A stretch of DNA of 64,000 nt from Fasciola hepatica (taxonomy: Eukaryota > Platyhelminthes > Trematoda > Plagiorchiida > Fasciolidae): the NCBI GenBank assembly GCA_948099385.1, contig CANUEZ040000028.1, positions 4,813,501 to 4,877,500 on the forward strand. The letters run 5' to 3'. A program made the position numbers and the translations under genes. The notes under the pieces are model-generated. The model was given only the letters and a program-made list of their open reading frames with translations, searched no databases and was not told where the DNA came from. Below are positions 41,501-54,000 of this stretch, piece after piece; position 1 is the stretch's first letter; each line of letters begins with the position of its first letter.

Positions 41501-44500
41501 AATCAAATGACAAAGACAAATTGCCTGTTGACAAACCCCTGCCCATGATTGATGCTTATTCCATATACATCCGCATGATTCTTGCCTAATGCCTCCCATG
41601 TAATTTGTAAACGGCTTCAGAATGAATAAATGGAACAATATTGTTTCGCCAAGTTGGACTTCTAAAATTGGAAAACCTTATTGCAATATTCCTTTAATCG
41701 GAACATCTCCTCATCGACGGTTGCACAAATCAGCTTCATTAATTGAATTCCCGAAAGTTTACGGATGATATTCACAACGTCCATAAATATGAGCAGTAAA
41801 CTGCCTGCACTTTGCATCAGCTGGTCGTTTATCGTAAATTGTGATAACAGTGATAATTAGACTACTAGCAGATCCATTGCTGCTGGTTTGCAACTGCTAC
41901 TGATGCAAAATCAGTCTTCTCGTTCTCTGATATTTCTTGAGAACACAGAACAATTAGATATGAGCTTGATAGGAGAAGACTTCGGTCAACGTTCGGTGTA
42001 CTTGGTTGAAACCGTTTTGTTGTGGGTACGATTTGGCAGTTGAAATGCAATTCGGCTTTTGAACTCTTTGAAGTACGCAAAATTGTGTAGTTCAGTGTAC
42101 CAATGCTTTGAAACACGAATTTGTCTTCTTGCTACCATAAACTGTGATTGACGCAGTTTATCTTATTTCTCTCTTCCGTAATTCCTAGTTGACAGAACCA
42201 CAGTTGCTGAACGCGCAGGTGAGTGAGACGCATATGTTTTCCCTCTCACCATCGCATCATAACATGCACAAAATGAAAGCTTTCAAACATTTATCAACTG
42301 AAAATGTGGCATTCAGTTTAACACCGACTGGAACGAAATTGATAAACGCGCATGTAATACATTCGTGCGATGGATGCTAACACACAATTATGGTGATACA
42401 GTACACAGTGTTGACTCATATGCATTTATTCTGCCACACATTGTGATCTCATGGGATTCATAATCACAGTTAGTTCATGAACAAGAAATCGGTTGGTTTC
42501 TTTGTCAACTACCACCAAATACCTATTTCTGGACGGATATGAAAATTATTTTCTCACCGTTCGTAGTAAGCACTGGAAAATCATTTCGTTTGATGCGGTC
42601 CAAACGGGGGGGTTTACGAGAATACCAGAATCATGGTAAGCTGGAGCACTGGTTTTATGCCCAGATTACTCAATTTTGGCTTCAGTAGCAACCTGCCATA
42701 TAGTGGATCGGTTAGCTCGTATAAAATAGTTAGTTAACAACCAATTACATTAAGGTAATGAATTAGTGCAAAATACTCATAAGCCCACATAGCGGACTGA
42801 AGGATGGTGAATCTTCGGTGAAAGTAAAGTTACGCATAATCACTTCCGAATTATTATCTTAACATGGCATATTTGTGTAAAATTCGCACAAAATGCCTAT
42901 CCGTAATTAGATGCCAACCAAACAATGAAGGTGTAATTTAAATGAGCTATTGTATGATAGCTGAAGGTGTCAATCATTATCCATGGGAACGTCTTTACAC
43001 AAGATGATAGCATACTCTCATTTTACATCTGAAGCAAACCAATCACTTTCAGTTGAGTTTTGATGAAAATGGCACCCCTTTCCATCTTACGCGCATAATA
43101 GGTTATTTTCAGTTTGATTGCGTCGTCCATTCACATCACTGTTTTCATCCATAATCATTGCGTCTCGCAGACTGCAACATGTCAACGACTAGGCTGAAGT
43201 AGTACGGAACATTAAATTCCAGCCTTTTCATTGAAATCACGACCGTGAATAAATTTCAGCATGAGACGTTCAGTGTTGAATAAACTAGACGCAATTCTCT
43301 TGCTTGTAACCAAAGCATGATAAGTCTAATTTCCATATCCACCCAAATACATGAGAACATTTCAGGGTTCTATGTGCTGTAATTTCGGTAGACAATCAAG
43401 GATTTGACCGAATCGTCTTCTGGAATTATATCTGCGTATATACTCTGCTTCATGTCTTATTTTTGGGGAACACTGACTGATTCGCATTCGTTTATTAAGG
43501 GATTTGAATTTGCAAAATGAGAAAGTGCTTGGTATATTTCTATGGATTATAAATCCTTAGGATTGCTTGTTTCCCCCTGGCGACTTTTATAATAGCGCAG
43601 AGAGGAATAGTTGTGATCGTCAGGTGCACACCTTGGTAGTTAATTGCCTTTAAGGAAGAGAACGCTCTTCCGGTATTATTATATAAGTAACATAATAACA
43701 TGATATCCAGGGCATCGATGGACCAACAGGCTAGTCGTAGGTGTCGAACTCCAAGAACCGTGAAACAAAACAAAATTCCCCTTTATTAGATCATGAATTA
43801 GACTATTCCCAATTCTATAAACACTCCGTGCTGAGGATGAAATAGAAAAAAGGTTATTTGACGAAGTGATAAGTAAGTAAAATACCGGAAGAAAATATCA
43901 TTACTGAATACTATACTCTTCATGAGCTGTAGGCGAACTACCCCAAGGATTATTTTCGGGCACAAAAAGCTTATATACTTACTGACTTGAACCTAGTGGG
44001 AATAAATAAATCATCCTGAACATCCTTGTGCCTACGTTACAGAGTTCCTTGTAGTTCTGAAATATTGCACCTAACCTGTGAGGTCTCATTTTACACAGTT
44101 CACTAAGCTGAACCATAATCCAACGCGATGATCCAGAAGTGCATTCTTACTGAATGGTCAAACACACGAGAACCAACGACTCTATTGGGTTTCTTTATAA
44201 TGTTATGAATGTGTCATAATTCAAGTAATAAAGCCAATGATGTAAATTATTATCGACGGATCGTCATATAATTTTAACATTGCTCACGATATTCGATTTG
44301 TAACATTTTGACTGCCATACCAGTGAAGCTTCGAGCCACCAAATAAAATGAGATGTTGTTCGTTAGTCTGGTAAAATATTTTGGGTTCGAAATCTGAACC
44401 TTGCTTTGCGAATTCTAGACAGCTTCGACTCAGTCGCAACATTGTCCGAATTACGAATCTACCAAGCTCTATAACTAAAAGTTTGCATAATCTTTTATCG

Positions 44501-44868
44501 ACGAACGTTTTTTTCGTTCAGCACCTTCAACAATTGAACGTGAGTCATTCTCGGACGCATTATCTTAGGACGAAAAGCGATCAGATATAATCACACATAT
44601 AGACCTCACGCAAAACTGTACGTCCCTTGAAAATCCAAACCGAAATTACAAGGTTCCAAAATTGATTCTATGTTCTTTGTTTACAATATCGTTGCTCAAA
44701 TATAGGCATATTTCAGCAAAGTGAGTGAACACACCAATTATTAGTTTAAATCATTTTACACAATCGTGGGAAAAAGACCAAAACATTTGAAATATAGTCC
44801 ACCTTGTTTCTCTGCACAAGGGCTCACAATCTTTAAATATTCCCCTAACTTTTGCAAAATATTTATGA
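38582..44868 (+). CDS. Micro-exon gene copy E (readable through)
   Basis: Exons: an exon-1-like block ending at 38617 (possible ATG 38582), 39127-39156 (LYRTHVLEAH), 42189-42218 (LTEPQLLNAQ), 44522-44539 (HLQQLN), 44706-44720 (AYFSK) and 44821-44868 (GSQSLNIPLTFAKYL, TGA). Every exon is in phase 0 and has both splice sites, and the chain has no internal stop. AATAAA lies at 44917-44922, about 50 nt past the stop. It is the only recently related copy that can make the full chain. No leader peptide is seen, so the start is uncertain. The protein would be a short, Leu/Gln-rich chain with no known domain. MEG assignment is by architecture, not by a named match. Confidence 0.6.
38645..38739 (+). 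repeat. CAGTC/CAGTT pentamer array, copy E
   Basis: About 95 bp, half the length of the copy C array, at the same place after the GTAAGT donor. Confidence 0.95.
39127..39156 (+). CDS. 30-nt micro-exon LYRTHVLEAH, copy E
   Basis: Acceptor ctccataatctatag, donor gtgagt. Just after the donor, copy E lacks about 180 bp present in B; the join falls at a shared GCAT (39161-39166). Confidence 0.75.
39278..39439. repeat. Left inverted end of the copy E PLE
   Basis: Reverse complement matches 41501-41662 along its whole length: GAAGTC, GCGAAACAA, CCATTTATTCATTCTGAAGC, GTTTACAAATTACATG and ATTTGATT blocks. GAAGTC (39278) to GCGAAAC (39291-39297) has the spacing of a hammerhead ribozyme core. Confidence 0.8.
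39440..39744 (-). other. GC-richer tail of the PLE
   Basis: More GC-rich than its surroundings. The minus frame 39650-39330 has an unbroken stretch (LRPLAIAEAIGIRNLTPDLC) but no domain that I recognise. It lies between the GIY-YIG stub and the inverted end, so it is probably the 3' untranslated part of the PLE or an older repeat. Confidence 0.4.
41501..41662. repeat. Right inverted end of the copy E PLE
   Basis: Mate of 39278-39439. Read on the minus strand, it has GAAGTCCAACTTGGCGAAAC, then AACAATATTGTT, a perfect palindrome. Confidence 0.8.
42189..42218 (+). CDS. 30-nt micro-exon LTEPQLLNAQ, copy E
   Basis: Acceptor ctcttccgtaattcctag, donor gtgagt. One base differs from B, C and D (ACA to CCA, Thr to Pro), although the flanking introns have diverged strongly. 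That is a sign of constraint on the exon. Confidence 0.8.
42219..44521 (+). other. Intron of copy E
   Basis: Alignable to the B, C and D intron in patches, with many indels. None of the small frames found in B to D is kept. No transposon domain was seen. Confidence 0.55.
44522..44539 (+). CDS. 18-nt micro-exon HLQQLN, copy E
   Basis: CACCTTCAACAATTGAAC, acceptor cgtttttttcgttcag, donor gtgagt. The fourth codon is CAA where B, C and D have TAA. The central QQ is shared with CDQQAE (5118) and ARQQEQ (55439). Confidence 0.75.
44706..44720 (+). CDS. 15-nt micro-exon AYFSK, copy E
   Basis: GCATATTTCAGCAAA, acceptor cgttgctcaaatatag, donor gtgagt. Same position and length as TYLNM. Confidence 0.65.
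44821..44868 (+). CDS. Probable terminal exon, copy E
   Basis: Acceptor caccttgtttctctgcacaag, 100 nt after the AYFSK donor. Opens with GGC in phase 0 and codes 15 residues before TGA at 44866-44868. Relative to B it has lost internal sequence but keeps the frame. Confidence 0.45.
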   Translation, partial: GSQSLNIPLTFAKYL

Positions 44869-44916
44869 AATAACCAAATAATGCAAATCAGGAATACACA
44901 AGGGATGAATCGACCA

Positions 44917-44922
44917 AATAAA
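44917..44922 (+). terminator. Candidate polyadenylation signal, copy E gene
   Basis: AATAAA 48 nt after the proposed stop. In AT-rich DNA this motif is common by chance, so it is only supportive. Confidence 0.35.
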
Positions 44923-46099
44923 ATCAAAGAACGCCGACCGAATTGAAGTGCCTTCAATGTGCAAAGCATCACATCATAATTTAAAATATTTTACAGCGTG
45001 ATTACCATGTACATGTTTTAGCACCTCAGGAACTGCATCATTGTTATCATGAGTGTTTGCCCACACTCAATATGAATAGAGTCACTCAACCTTGAGAAAA
45101 TGATCAATTCCGTATGCTTCCTGCTATGTTAGAAGCAACTTTGAACTAGGACAACTATTAATTTTCTAATCATCGTTTCATTTGAATAGTACAGTTTTTA
45201 TTTTGGTTTACGTGGTTCATCTTTTCTGATTCTGCAATATTTGATCCATTTCTATTGCTGATTGATGTTAATTGATTTTGGGGAAATCGAGCGGCAGCGA
45301 TGGCGACGGCAATGGACGATTTGAGCCCTTTCCACAGCCTGTCACTGTTCGTTTTGCTCCAGAAGTACTCCGAAAAGTCGGTCAAGACTCCAATTTTACT
45401 TCAGATCTGTATGTGAACAAAAATGGTGACGTTTTGTCCTGCGTATTTGAATTCATACAATAAATCAGAACAGTTAGCTTTTAAGTGTCCATCAATCATT
45501 GTGCTTGAAAATTGGATGAAGAATAGCCTGGAGATGAATGTGCTAGATACGTGATGCTCACGACGGAAATACGAAAACATATGGGGAAGAAAATTATACT
45601 TACTTTCAGAAATGGTGGTTTCATGAATACCAAAGCCATTAGTGTGTCTGATGTACATGCCGCCAAAAACTGTGTAAATTCTGTGAAAATATCATTTCGA
45701 ACCATTTACTCGTGGCATCCAAAATGACTCAAGGTAGCGTGTGCTGAATAAATTAGTTAGTGCTGCCCGTATTCTGACCGTCCACTGACAACTCACTTGC
45801 CGGGGAGATCAGATAAGAGGTGAGTCGGATGGTCTGATATTAAAAAACCCCTTCGGCCTCGACTGTAGGTCAACCATTTGCAGGGGTCAGACATTTATCT
45901 GTTCGACATTCGAACTGGTTAGATGCTTGTTTTACGCATTTTATTGTCTAAGTCTGCTGTGGGCAGTATAGCTACGCGTATTGAAGTTGGAGGCCGGCTT
46001 TGTAACCAAGTTTCACACCCTAGCTAGATGTTGACCACATGCCTTTTAGGAGTGGCGTCTGAATTCTATTGAACTCCTATACTCAGAAAATAAACTGAA
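44923..46099. other. 3' flank of copy E
   Basis: The block at 45220-45330 is a diverged form of the B/C/D block at about 17690-17800. The open frame after it (45272-45463) is not shared with those copies. No gene is supported. Confidence 0.4.
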
Positions 46100-46245
46100 T
46101 CGTTTCATGCGAACGAATTACTTAGGTGGCATGTTTATCCCCCGCCGTTTACGGTTTCAATTCCCTAATGCAAGGATTGAGTGAAATCCCCCTATGATTA
46201 TCTGCCCGAGGTGGTCTAATTCAGCCGATACTGAACCATGAGTCT
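46100..46245 (+). other. Exon-1-like block, diverged gene F
   Basis: Related over about 150 bp to the blocks ending at 10759, 21994, 30006 and 38617, including CCTAATG, GGACTGAG/GGATTGAG and the terminal AGTCTG. The donor is gtaagc (46246). Here ATGAGTCTG gives a possible start, MSL, in phase 0. No pentamer array follows, so the array was gained in the B to E lineage or lost here. Confidence 0.55.
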
Positions 46246-49200
46246 GGTAAGCAATAAAGTACACCTTCCCTAGTTTTTATCCCTTGGAAATAGCATTTGA
46301 TCGATCGAACATCAAGATATATATGTAAATGAACACGTAGGACAGGGACAATGTATATCACATCAGAGAGAATTTTGAAGAGCTTCACTGGAAAACCAAA
46401 TTGCTTTGATAGCTGATAATCCTAATACTGTATACAAATAGTGTCAATACAATAAACGGGATTTTTAAATGGCACATTCTGACATACGTTTGTACGAGGT
46501 TTCCTCACATATACCGGTGAGAATTTTAATTAGCCGGGGGAAAAATGTACTTAATATTGATTTCACGGGTTGTATGATCGCAATCCTTCATTTCAAATTC
46601 CAAGCACGCTACTTCTATTCAGGTAGACATAAAAAGCTACCGCAAGCTGAGACATTTTTTCTTTGGTGAATAGAAACACGACTTATTTGCAGTACCCCCG
46701 GAAGAGATGGACGGTTTAGTGCCTCAAAACAGCGTCAGGGCCGAAGTGGAACCAGTTGCTAAGCTGAAAACGTGGTGAGAGATTTGGATGTGTCTGTACA
46801 TCAAGGTAGAACTGAGTCTCAAATTGCTGGCTGGTTGATTTTGACTGCATGTATTTTCAAAACTGCAAGTTGTGAGGTACATGCTTTTCACACTATCTCC
46901 TCTGAGAATTCGTCCCGGAGTCCAGCCCTACAACTTTGACGTTTGCTCCGTGTTTTCTTCTCTAGAGACGACACGCAATGAATTACATTTTTTATCCTTT
47001 TTGCTTTCCTGTCATTATGTGATACTTGCACACTATTTCACAAAGGGGGCCGCGACCAATTAAAGGCTGCCAATTAGAGCACATCCAGTTTGATTTCCTT
47101 CCTCTGACTGAAATGTGTACTCTTGTGCGCTAAGCATCCCTGACACAGTTAATGTCTGTTCTCATAAACACTGCCATGCTATGAACTTTGAGCTACGTTC
47201 ATTCACTGGGATATACGAAGAGGTGTCTCGTCGGTTTTACAGATGTCTTTTAGTCTATCAGATTCATTTGTTCTCTTCAGCTTAAGAGCGCAATCTTCGA
47301 CACCAAAGTCTTCTCCACCAGCAGGCACATGATACAAATCATTGAGCGATCTGTAGACGTGTGTTGTTATTCGATCAAACCAGCGGTCATTGAACGTTTA
47401 ACGGCACTTCAAATGGACTATTAAAGCTGCTCCACTGTGGTTTCCCATATTTATCACAAATGGTCATGCTAAAATTTCCTCCTTTTAATTCTACAAATCA
47501 AATAAGGTAATTTTTCAGTCAGTTTCAACGGAGTGTTAAGATAGCCTTTTCAGTCGTCTGTGATTAATTTTAACGTATATGGACTTTTTTCAATAATCAC
47601 CCGAACAAATCACAGGTATGCCATATTTACGGCATAGGACATCACGTGAGTGAATCATGCAAAAATAACGGATGCTGTTTTATTAGCTTAGTTAGTTAAA
47701 TAAGCTCAGTGAAATCATCGACTAGATTACGTTTCCTTTATATAGCTGTTTTTTCTTTCAAACGACCTTCTCCTGCCAGAAAATATGTAGTCCACATCGA
47801 TATCGTGGAACATTGCAGACCGTGATTTGCGGTTGGAAGCGAGTTCATCACAAACCGTGACCCAGTTTTCTTCCACTTATACGGAAGGTAAACAATTTGT
47901 TTTAAAGAAGATGCTTGTTTTTCTTGATAGTGCTCAACCACATTGTCAGTTGACACCCAAGGCGACAGCCGCATCCCATACATGGTGCGGCAGCCCATTT
48001 TTTGGGCTGTTCTTTGTTTTGTCGCCACAGCATACCACCGAACGGATGCAGGTGCAGCCTTTAGGGGCTTCAGAAAGTTGGTCAGCGTTTTAGCATCGAG
48101 TTCTAATTTCGTCGTTTCATGGCAATTTCTGCCAGTATTAACGGAGAATTCGTTGTACACTTCAGCTCCAAGTGTCTGGGTTTCGCATCAGCATGTGAGC
48201 ATAGGCCAGATAGCGGCATAGAAGACACAAATCTTTTAAATGCCAGTTTCTCTCCGTGATCATAGTACAAGCAGGGGCTGAAGAAACCCTCTACGTACAT
48301 CGCCATCCTTTGGTAGTATTATTATTTCAACTGACCAGTCGAAAGCAGAATCTACCCTGGATATCTGAACGATGGTACATACTCAATCTCCTGATCATCG
48401 ATGGACAGCTACTGCGCTGATGATCCAAGGCAAGTCGAAAAAGCCTTCGCTTTGGCTAAATGGACTTAGAAATGGATGATCTTCGAGAAGCAATTGAGTC
48501 ACTTCAGAACTGGCTGAAATGTGGCACGAGAATCTCCTAGAAAAACAACATCGTCCACAAACTCCAAGTCCGAGATATGCACCGATGGACCAAACGGGGC
48601 GCAGGGGTAATCAGCCAAGGCACTGTTTAGTGCCTAGTCGACTATGTAGTTGAACACCACCGGTTGGAGAGAGCAGCAGTGTTAAGCTCCGAAATTAACT
48701 GCGAAAGCCGACAGTTCTTCATCATACATTCAGGCACTTGCACTAGTAGAGATACAGTAAGCCCAGGGGATCCTTGGGAATTTAGTAGGAAAACCGTCGG
48801 ATTCTAGTACACTACATTCGCATTTACGGGTACCTGGGTCAAAGATAGCCCAAAAATCGATGAAGCAGAACTCCGTTGGCTGCTGAACTTGTAGTGGTGT
48901 TCCACTACTCGGTGCAATGTGAAGGTTTGATCTCCACAGAGTCTGCCACGGCGGAAAACCCCTTGGTTCGGTCGGTTGCGAAAGCCTGTCGCGACTGAAA
49001 AGCAACTGAATAAAAGTAAACAGAAAACCTCCGTAGCGACTTCAGGCGAACTGATCCCCTGGTAGTTCTTGAGCCTTTCTTATCTCCTTCCTCGGGAATG
49101 GGTGTAAGAACAGAGGCAAACCAGCCCTTGAAAATGTCTCTTTTTCTCACATAGGTCGGAGCAGCCCGTACAACCTGTCTGTCAGTAAAGACAAATAGGT

Positions 49201-51044
49201 CTTATGTACTCCTGATGGAATGCTTCTTCCTTCAGTAGGTTTTCTGTTTTTCAGCAGGTTGGAGACCGTCATACTTGGTAGCTCGCAGTCAAAGCCGTGC
49301 ATGACTACACTGGATAAGGAAGAAAATTCCGTGGTATGACCGGAAGGTCGGTTGAGAAGTCGGTCAAGGGGCTCTACCGAACGTGTGATTTTACTTCTCT
49401 GTTCGGAGGTAACTTGGCCTGCTACATCCCGTAGGATGGATTCAGCAGTGAATCGTCTATGCAAAGCTTCCTGAATGAGTTTAAGTAATTTGCCGGAGTC
49501 ACCAGTACGAGAAGCTGTCATCATCTCCTCTGCCATTTCTACCTAGTACCACGTCAGGTCTGCTCTAGCCGAGAGTGAGGCCTCTCTCTGTACACTGTGG
49601 CTTTCGGTGCTTCCAGTCAATGGTACTCCCGACACCTTGGATGATAAGTGCAAAGTGGTCGCTGAGATCCAGTCTTTCAGAAGTTTGTACCTTCGCCCTA
49701 TCTCCTTCAGTGCAGTCTTCCCAACCACTGAACTAGGGACCTCCTATTATTCCTCCACTGAGGATACATCTCTTTGTATTTTAGTTAAAATCACTACCCG
49801 CGCTACGAAAACTTTAGCGAGAGTTACTCTTTTCTGGTATTTCCAGGGCTGCGACTTTGACTTGGCTCGGCGCTGAGACCCTGAGGCGGGTAGACAGATG
49901 GGTTTTGAAGCCCACACGTACAAGGGCATAGCCTGTACCACTCGTGTTTCCCGCTGTTGCGCCGCTGTACTCTCGACAGTCTTCTTCCGATGAAACCCCA
50001 AGAGATCCTACTGGAATATGATGCATTTGACGCTTTGTGCGACCATTGTTTGAATATCAGGTCAGCAAACGTCTGTAGAGGTATTGAAAACATGTTACAG
50101 ATGAGCAGTCTGTTTACATCGATCACTCTGACAACGTTGGCCATGTCCAAACTTCCCTAGGACATGGCTAGCGGAGTCATCCTAGAGGCCTGTTTGTGTC
50201 GTTCAGTCACCGACGTCGAAGAATATGCCACTCTCTAAAACACGATTAATCAAATCTTGTGATTTGTCGTAGAAGTCAACTTATGTTGTGTTTTCAGCCG
50301 TAATTTTCATTTCATAGATAGTAGTCACCGACAGGTTCTAAGGAGAGCACTCAAAGCGTACCAAGGCAAAACCTGGAAGATATCAATCCCCAAGAAATCA
50401 CGGCATCGGTGGCCTTTTTTCTGAGGGCAAACACGACATCATGGTGTCCGTAGTTGTCCTCTGGCTCACTGTGATAAAGCTGATAAAGTGAACTCACTCC
50501 TTAAACCTTAACACACCGAGTTACGGAGGCAGTTGCCGAAATTCTGAATGCAGTCAATGAATACATGAGACTTGTTCGGTATTCCCATTGCTATTCTTCA
50601 GCTACCTACGTCTAATAGCGTTCTCACATTCCCAAGGTCTGTGTCTGTTTTCTACGGTAGGGAATTCGATCTCGCTGTGTTACCACCTTGACTGCTGGGA
50701 AAAGAGGCGCGTCGCTTGCCGGGGACACCGAAGTGTGATCGCAGCTAGTGAGTTCAGAATAGTCCATAGGGGGTCTTGAGGGTAACGGTACGAAGCTTTT
50801 GTCCCCGGCACAGTTCGGGGATTTTGTCCAGCATTTTATTGAAAGTACTTACCTGGCCTTTGTATATTCCAGTGTGACCTACAGGGAAGCAGGAGCAACG
50901 TCCTTATTTAGAGGCGGTCCTCATGCGCCTCGTCACGGTGCACTTCGCAGACCTATGTGGCATTTTAGAAAGGAAAAGGCTGGCCGAGTGAAGATCCACC
51001 ACGCCACCACCAGCTCTGCTAACATATATATATATATTTATATA

Positions 51045-51078
<34 letters not shown>

Positions 51079-54000
51079 AGGTGGGAGGGGTTAAACATAT
51101 GTCTTGAGCTTTCTAAGATTACAGACTTGGGAAGGCAAAAGTCGCAGTCTTCCTACAAAAGAGAATGTGCGTTGACCACTAGAGATTGCTATTCACCGTT
51201 TTTTTTTGCACGCAAATCACAATAGTGCATAAATGAATTCGTGAGCTGAGGATGTGCATCAAATCTTTTAGCTATTGGAATATCGATCAACTGTTTCGTT
51301 TGTTTTCATCAGTGAAGATACAGCCATGTTAGAAGGAGGGGTATAGTGAAAAGCAGTCTAACAATGGGATCACAGGCTATACATGGGTGAACAAATTGTA
51401 GGTGATACTGAAGACTCGTGGTTTGATAGCTGCAAAGATAATATCTTAACATTTTTCAGATGGTCAGTAAAGAGTAGAAAATATCGACGATATGTAGACA
51501 TGTCATCGTTTTGTTTCCAAAGATGAAATGTGTTGGTGAGCGAGAAAAATAGACACGCAGCCAATCCAGAGGCTCTAACTGGATCAACTGTTGTTGACTG
51601 AAACAACAAGTTATCTTTGGAGCCGAATAAATTGAGGCTTTTTAAATTGAATGAGATCGCCATATGCAATTAGTCCTTCATGGTGCTATTTACAAACCCC
51701 GGTGATTGGGTTGGGGCTTGAACTAGCCTACTCATAGTAGTAGCAAGGAAGCCTTACCCCACAGAGTGAAATAATTAGATACTGGGTGCAGTGGGTTCAT
51801 CTAGTGAAATGATACTTGAATCAGCGCACATCTGTATAGTTCACCACGCCAAGCACAAATGATTTGAGGAGTCAGTAAATTAACCACAAGTGATGATTTT
51901 GACGCACTCAGCACAACGCGGTGACTGACACAGTGAATAAGAATATGGTTGTTTTGAAAATTGCCGTTTAATTCTTCTCCAGTCTGTAAGAAAATTTTGT
52001 AGTTTTCCAATCTTCACTTCTCCAACCAACTAAACGACATTGTCAAAAGTACAATCTCTCTGTATCAAATAGAAGTAAACATTTTTAATAGTACTTAGTT
52101 GCACGGCCTGCAGGTTCTCCGAAGTTATGGACTGCATGCCAAAGAGTCACGTTTCCCTCAACTGGTCGACGGCTATCATGCTGAAAGAAGGTACTCGTTT
52201 TGTGCCAAATGGATTGTCGATTCAAGACAAAATAGAATACTGCTGCATAATTTCATTTCTAGCGGAATCTGTGACTCAAACCGGTGGCAGAACCCATACA
52301 ACCATTGTTCAAAATCTGGAATGAGATTGTTGACCAGACCCAACGAATAACTTTCACACTGTTCTATATCAGGCGAATATTCATAATGGTAAATCAAAGA
52401 GTACAATTAGCAAAAGAGTATACGAGGAAGCCAGTCAGTAGCAGGGAGGCTAGCAACTAGAAGAGAACAGTCATATTTACCGTAATTATATGCAGGCGCA
52501 AGCATTAGCCACGCTGACGTTTGGCTCAGGCCAGCACATACATAGTAAAATCTGATTACTCAGGAAAATCCTCGCTGGAGCGCAGCTAGTAACAAGAAAA
52601 CCACCAGTAATTCCTCCCATAAATTCAACTAAACATTCCTGACAAGCAGTTTTGCAAATGTAGTTGATTTGAACCGGCACTCTCACTGCATCTTTCATTT
52701 CTCGAGGTTGGATTTCAAACTAGTGTTAATCGGCAATAGCGTGTGAAGGTCTTGATAGCAAGGAGCCTTTCAGAATGTTTCAGATAAACCAAGAGATACC
52801 CTCAGATCCCAGGATGACTCCCTAACTTGTCAGTTAGGATTTGAAAATCACAAGTTATCTAGCCCAATAGACGGGACGACGGAGGCGGGAAACGTTGTGA
52901 TGCTTGTTTTCGTTTACTCCGTGATTTCCGTGTACGACCGAAGCACTGGAAATCTGTCCGCGATTCCTAATGCCCCAAGCCCGCAGTGACAAATCAAAAG
53001 AGACCAAAAAGTAGCAGCACGCTATTTAATGCTGAAATAGAGCATTCTCGAATTCAGCCGTCCAGTCAAGTGTTCTCTTGACGGGTAAGCTGTAAGCCGA
53101 CCAGTGCGAGCTATTGAATATCGACCCAGTTGTATCAATTACTGAGTAGTCGACCCTGCCCGACAAGCTTGACTGGTCGCGTCTTGTTTACGTGGAAGGA
53201 TGTTTTACGGCTCTCTAACAGTAAAGACCACGGTCCCAGCAATTTTTTTGCAGAACCTTGGTCTGCCACGGTAAGTTTTTGGGTATTTGAGAACCATACT
53301 CGCAAGAAGATGTATATCATCTCAAACTAGGGAAGTAATGATAAGAATAAATGGGAAATAGGTCCACGGCAATTGGATATGTGTAATAGCCTGCCAAAAT
53401 GTCAATCTACGTACTTGGCAAAGAGTGAACCAAAGGGATATAGTACGTTGCGCTCAATCCACATCAGTTATCCTCACTTTATTAGATGCCTCATTTTGGA
53501 GTCATTTCATTCCATGCGATTTGGATAGTAGAATCCTTGGATCAAAGAATAAATACAGTAATAGCATCTGAAGTGGGTACCCAGTAAGGCCAATTCTAAT
53601 GTATGTTGAAGCATACGGCCTAAACCAAATTGCCCTAATGACGCTTCAGCAGCCCTAAATTTCGAATACAGTTCGCAATCGATTCGATCAAAGCAGCGAA
53701 TAAATGCCCAAAGATGATGGACCATCGTAATGTTGTAAGATTCTTGATAGTCTTGCTTGGTAACGTAGAGGACACCGAATACTTTTGAGGCAGACAGAAT
53801 TAGTATGCGACGGTGCCACTGACAAGCTGATTTGGGGCACTCCGCACAAGATTTTCCCTTCAGTTCATGGAGACTATATGCAGTTTGACTACTAAAACCA
53901 CTGTCTGCAGTGAGAGCTGAAATTTGACCTGTTTACAGCGAAATATAAAACTGGTAACTAAAGAGGTGTATTATAGACATTCAGAAAGATATAAAGAAGT

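Larger units (their letters stand above)
39278..41662 (-). mobile_element. Complete but degenerate Penelope-like element with inverted ends
   Basis: On the minus strand the frames run 41638-41195 (N-terminus), 40824-40612 (SSLDVESLLTNIPSLETIDF, RT motif A block), 40631-40347 (DGVTMRSLLGPLLADAFLAK, motif B; YVVDIF in place of YVDD) and 40245-39745 (post-RT region). The last ends VVYSFRCVCDASYVGRKAQQ, which is the start of the GIY-YIG endonuclease with the YVG box. Inverted repeats of about 160 bp flank it (39278-39439 and 41501-41662). The D-to-V change at the catalytic box and many frame breaks make it inactive. It sits inside the first intron after micro-exon LYRTHVLEAH, antisense to it. Confidence 0.85.
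38320..45480 (+). repeat. Tandem unit copy E (diverged, PLE-interrupted)
   Basis: The left part (38320-39160) is near identical to B to D. From 39160 rightward the copy is diverged, with a PLE inserted at about 39278-41662. Homology to the unit resumes at about 41700 and can be followed through the micro-exons at 42189, 44522 and 44706 to about 45330. The sharp change in divergence suggests the left part was recently converted or exchanged with its neighbour. Confidence 0.8.

Noticed and set aside
48411..48440. CTGATGA...GAAA as a hammerhead core
   Set aside because: The bases between cannot form stem II, and it lies inside an RTE-like coding relic.
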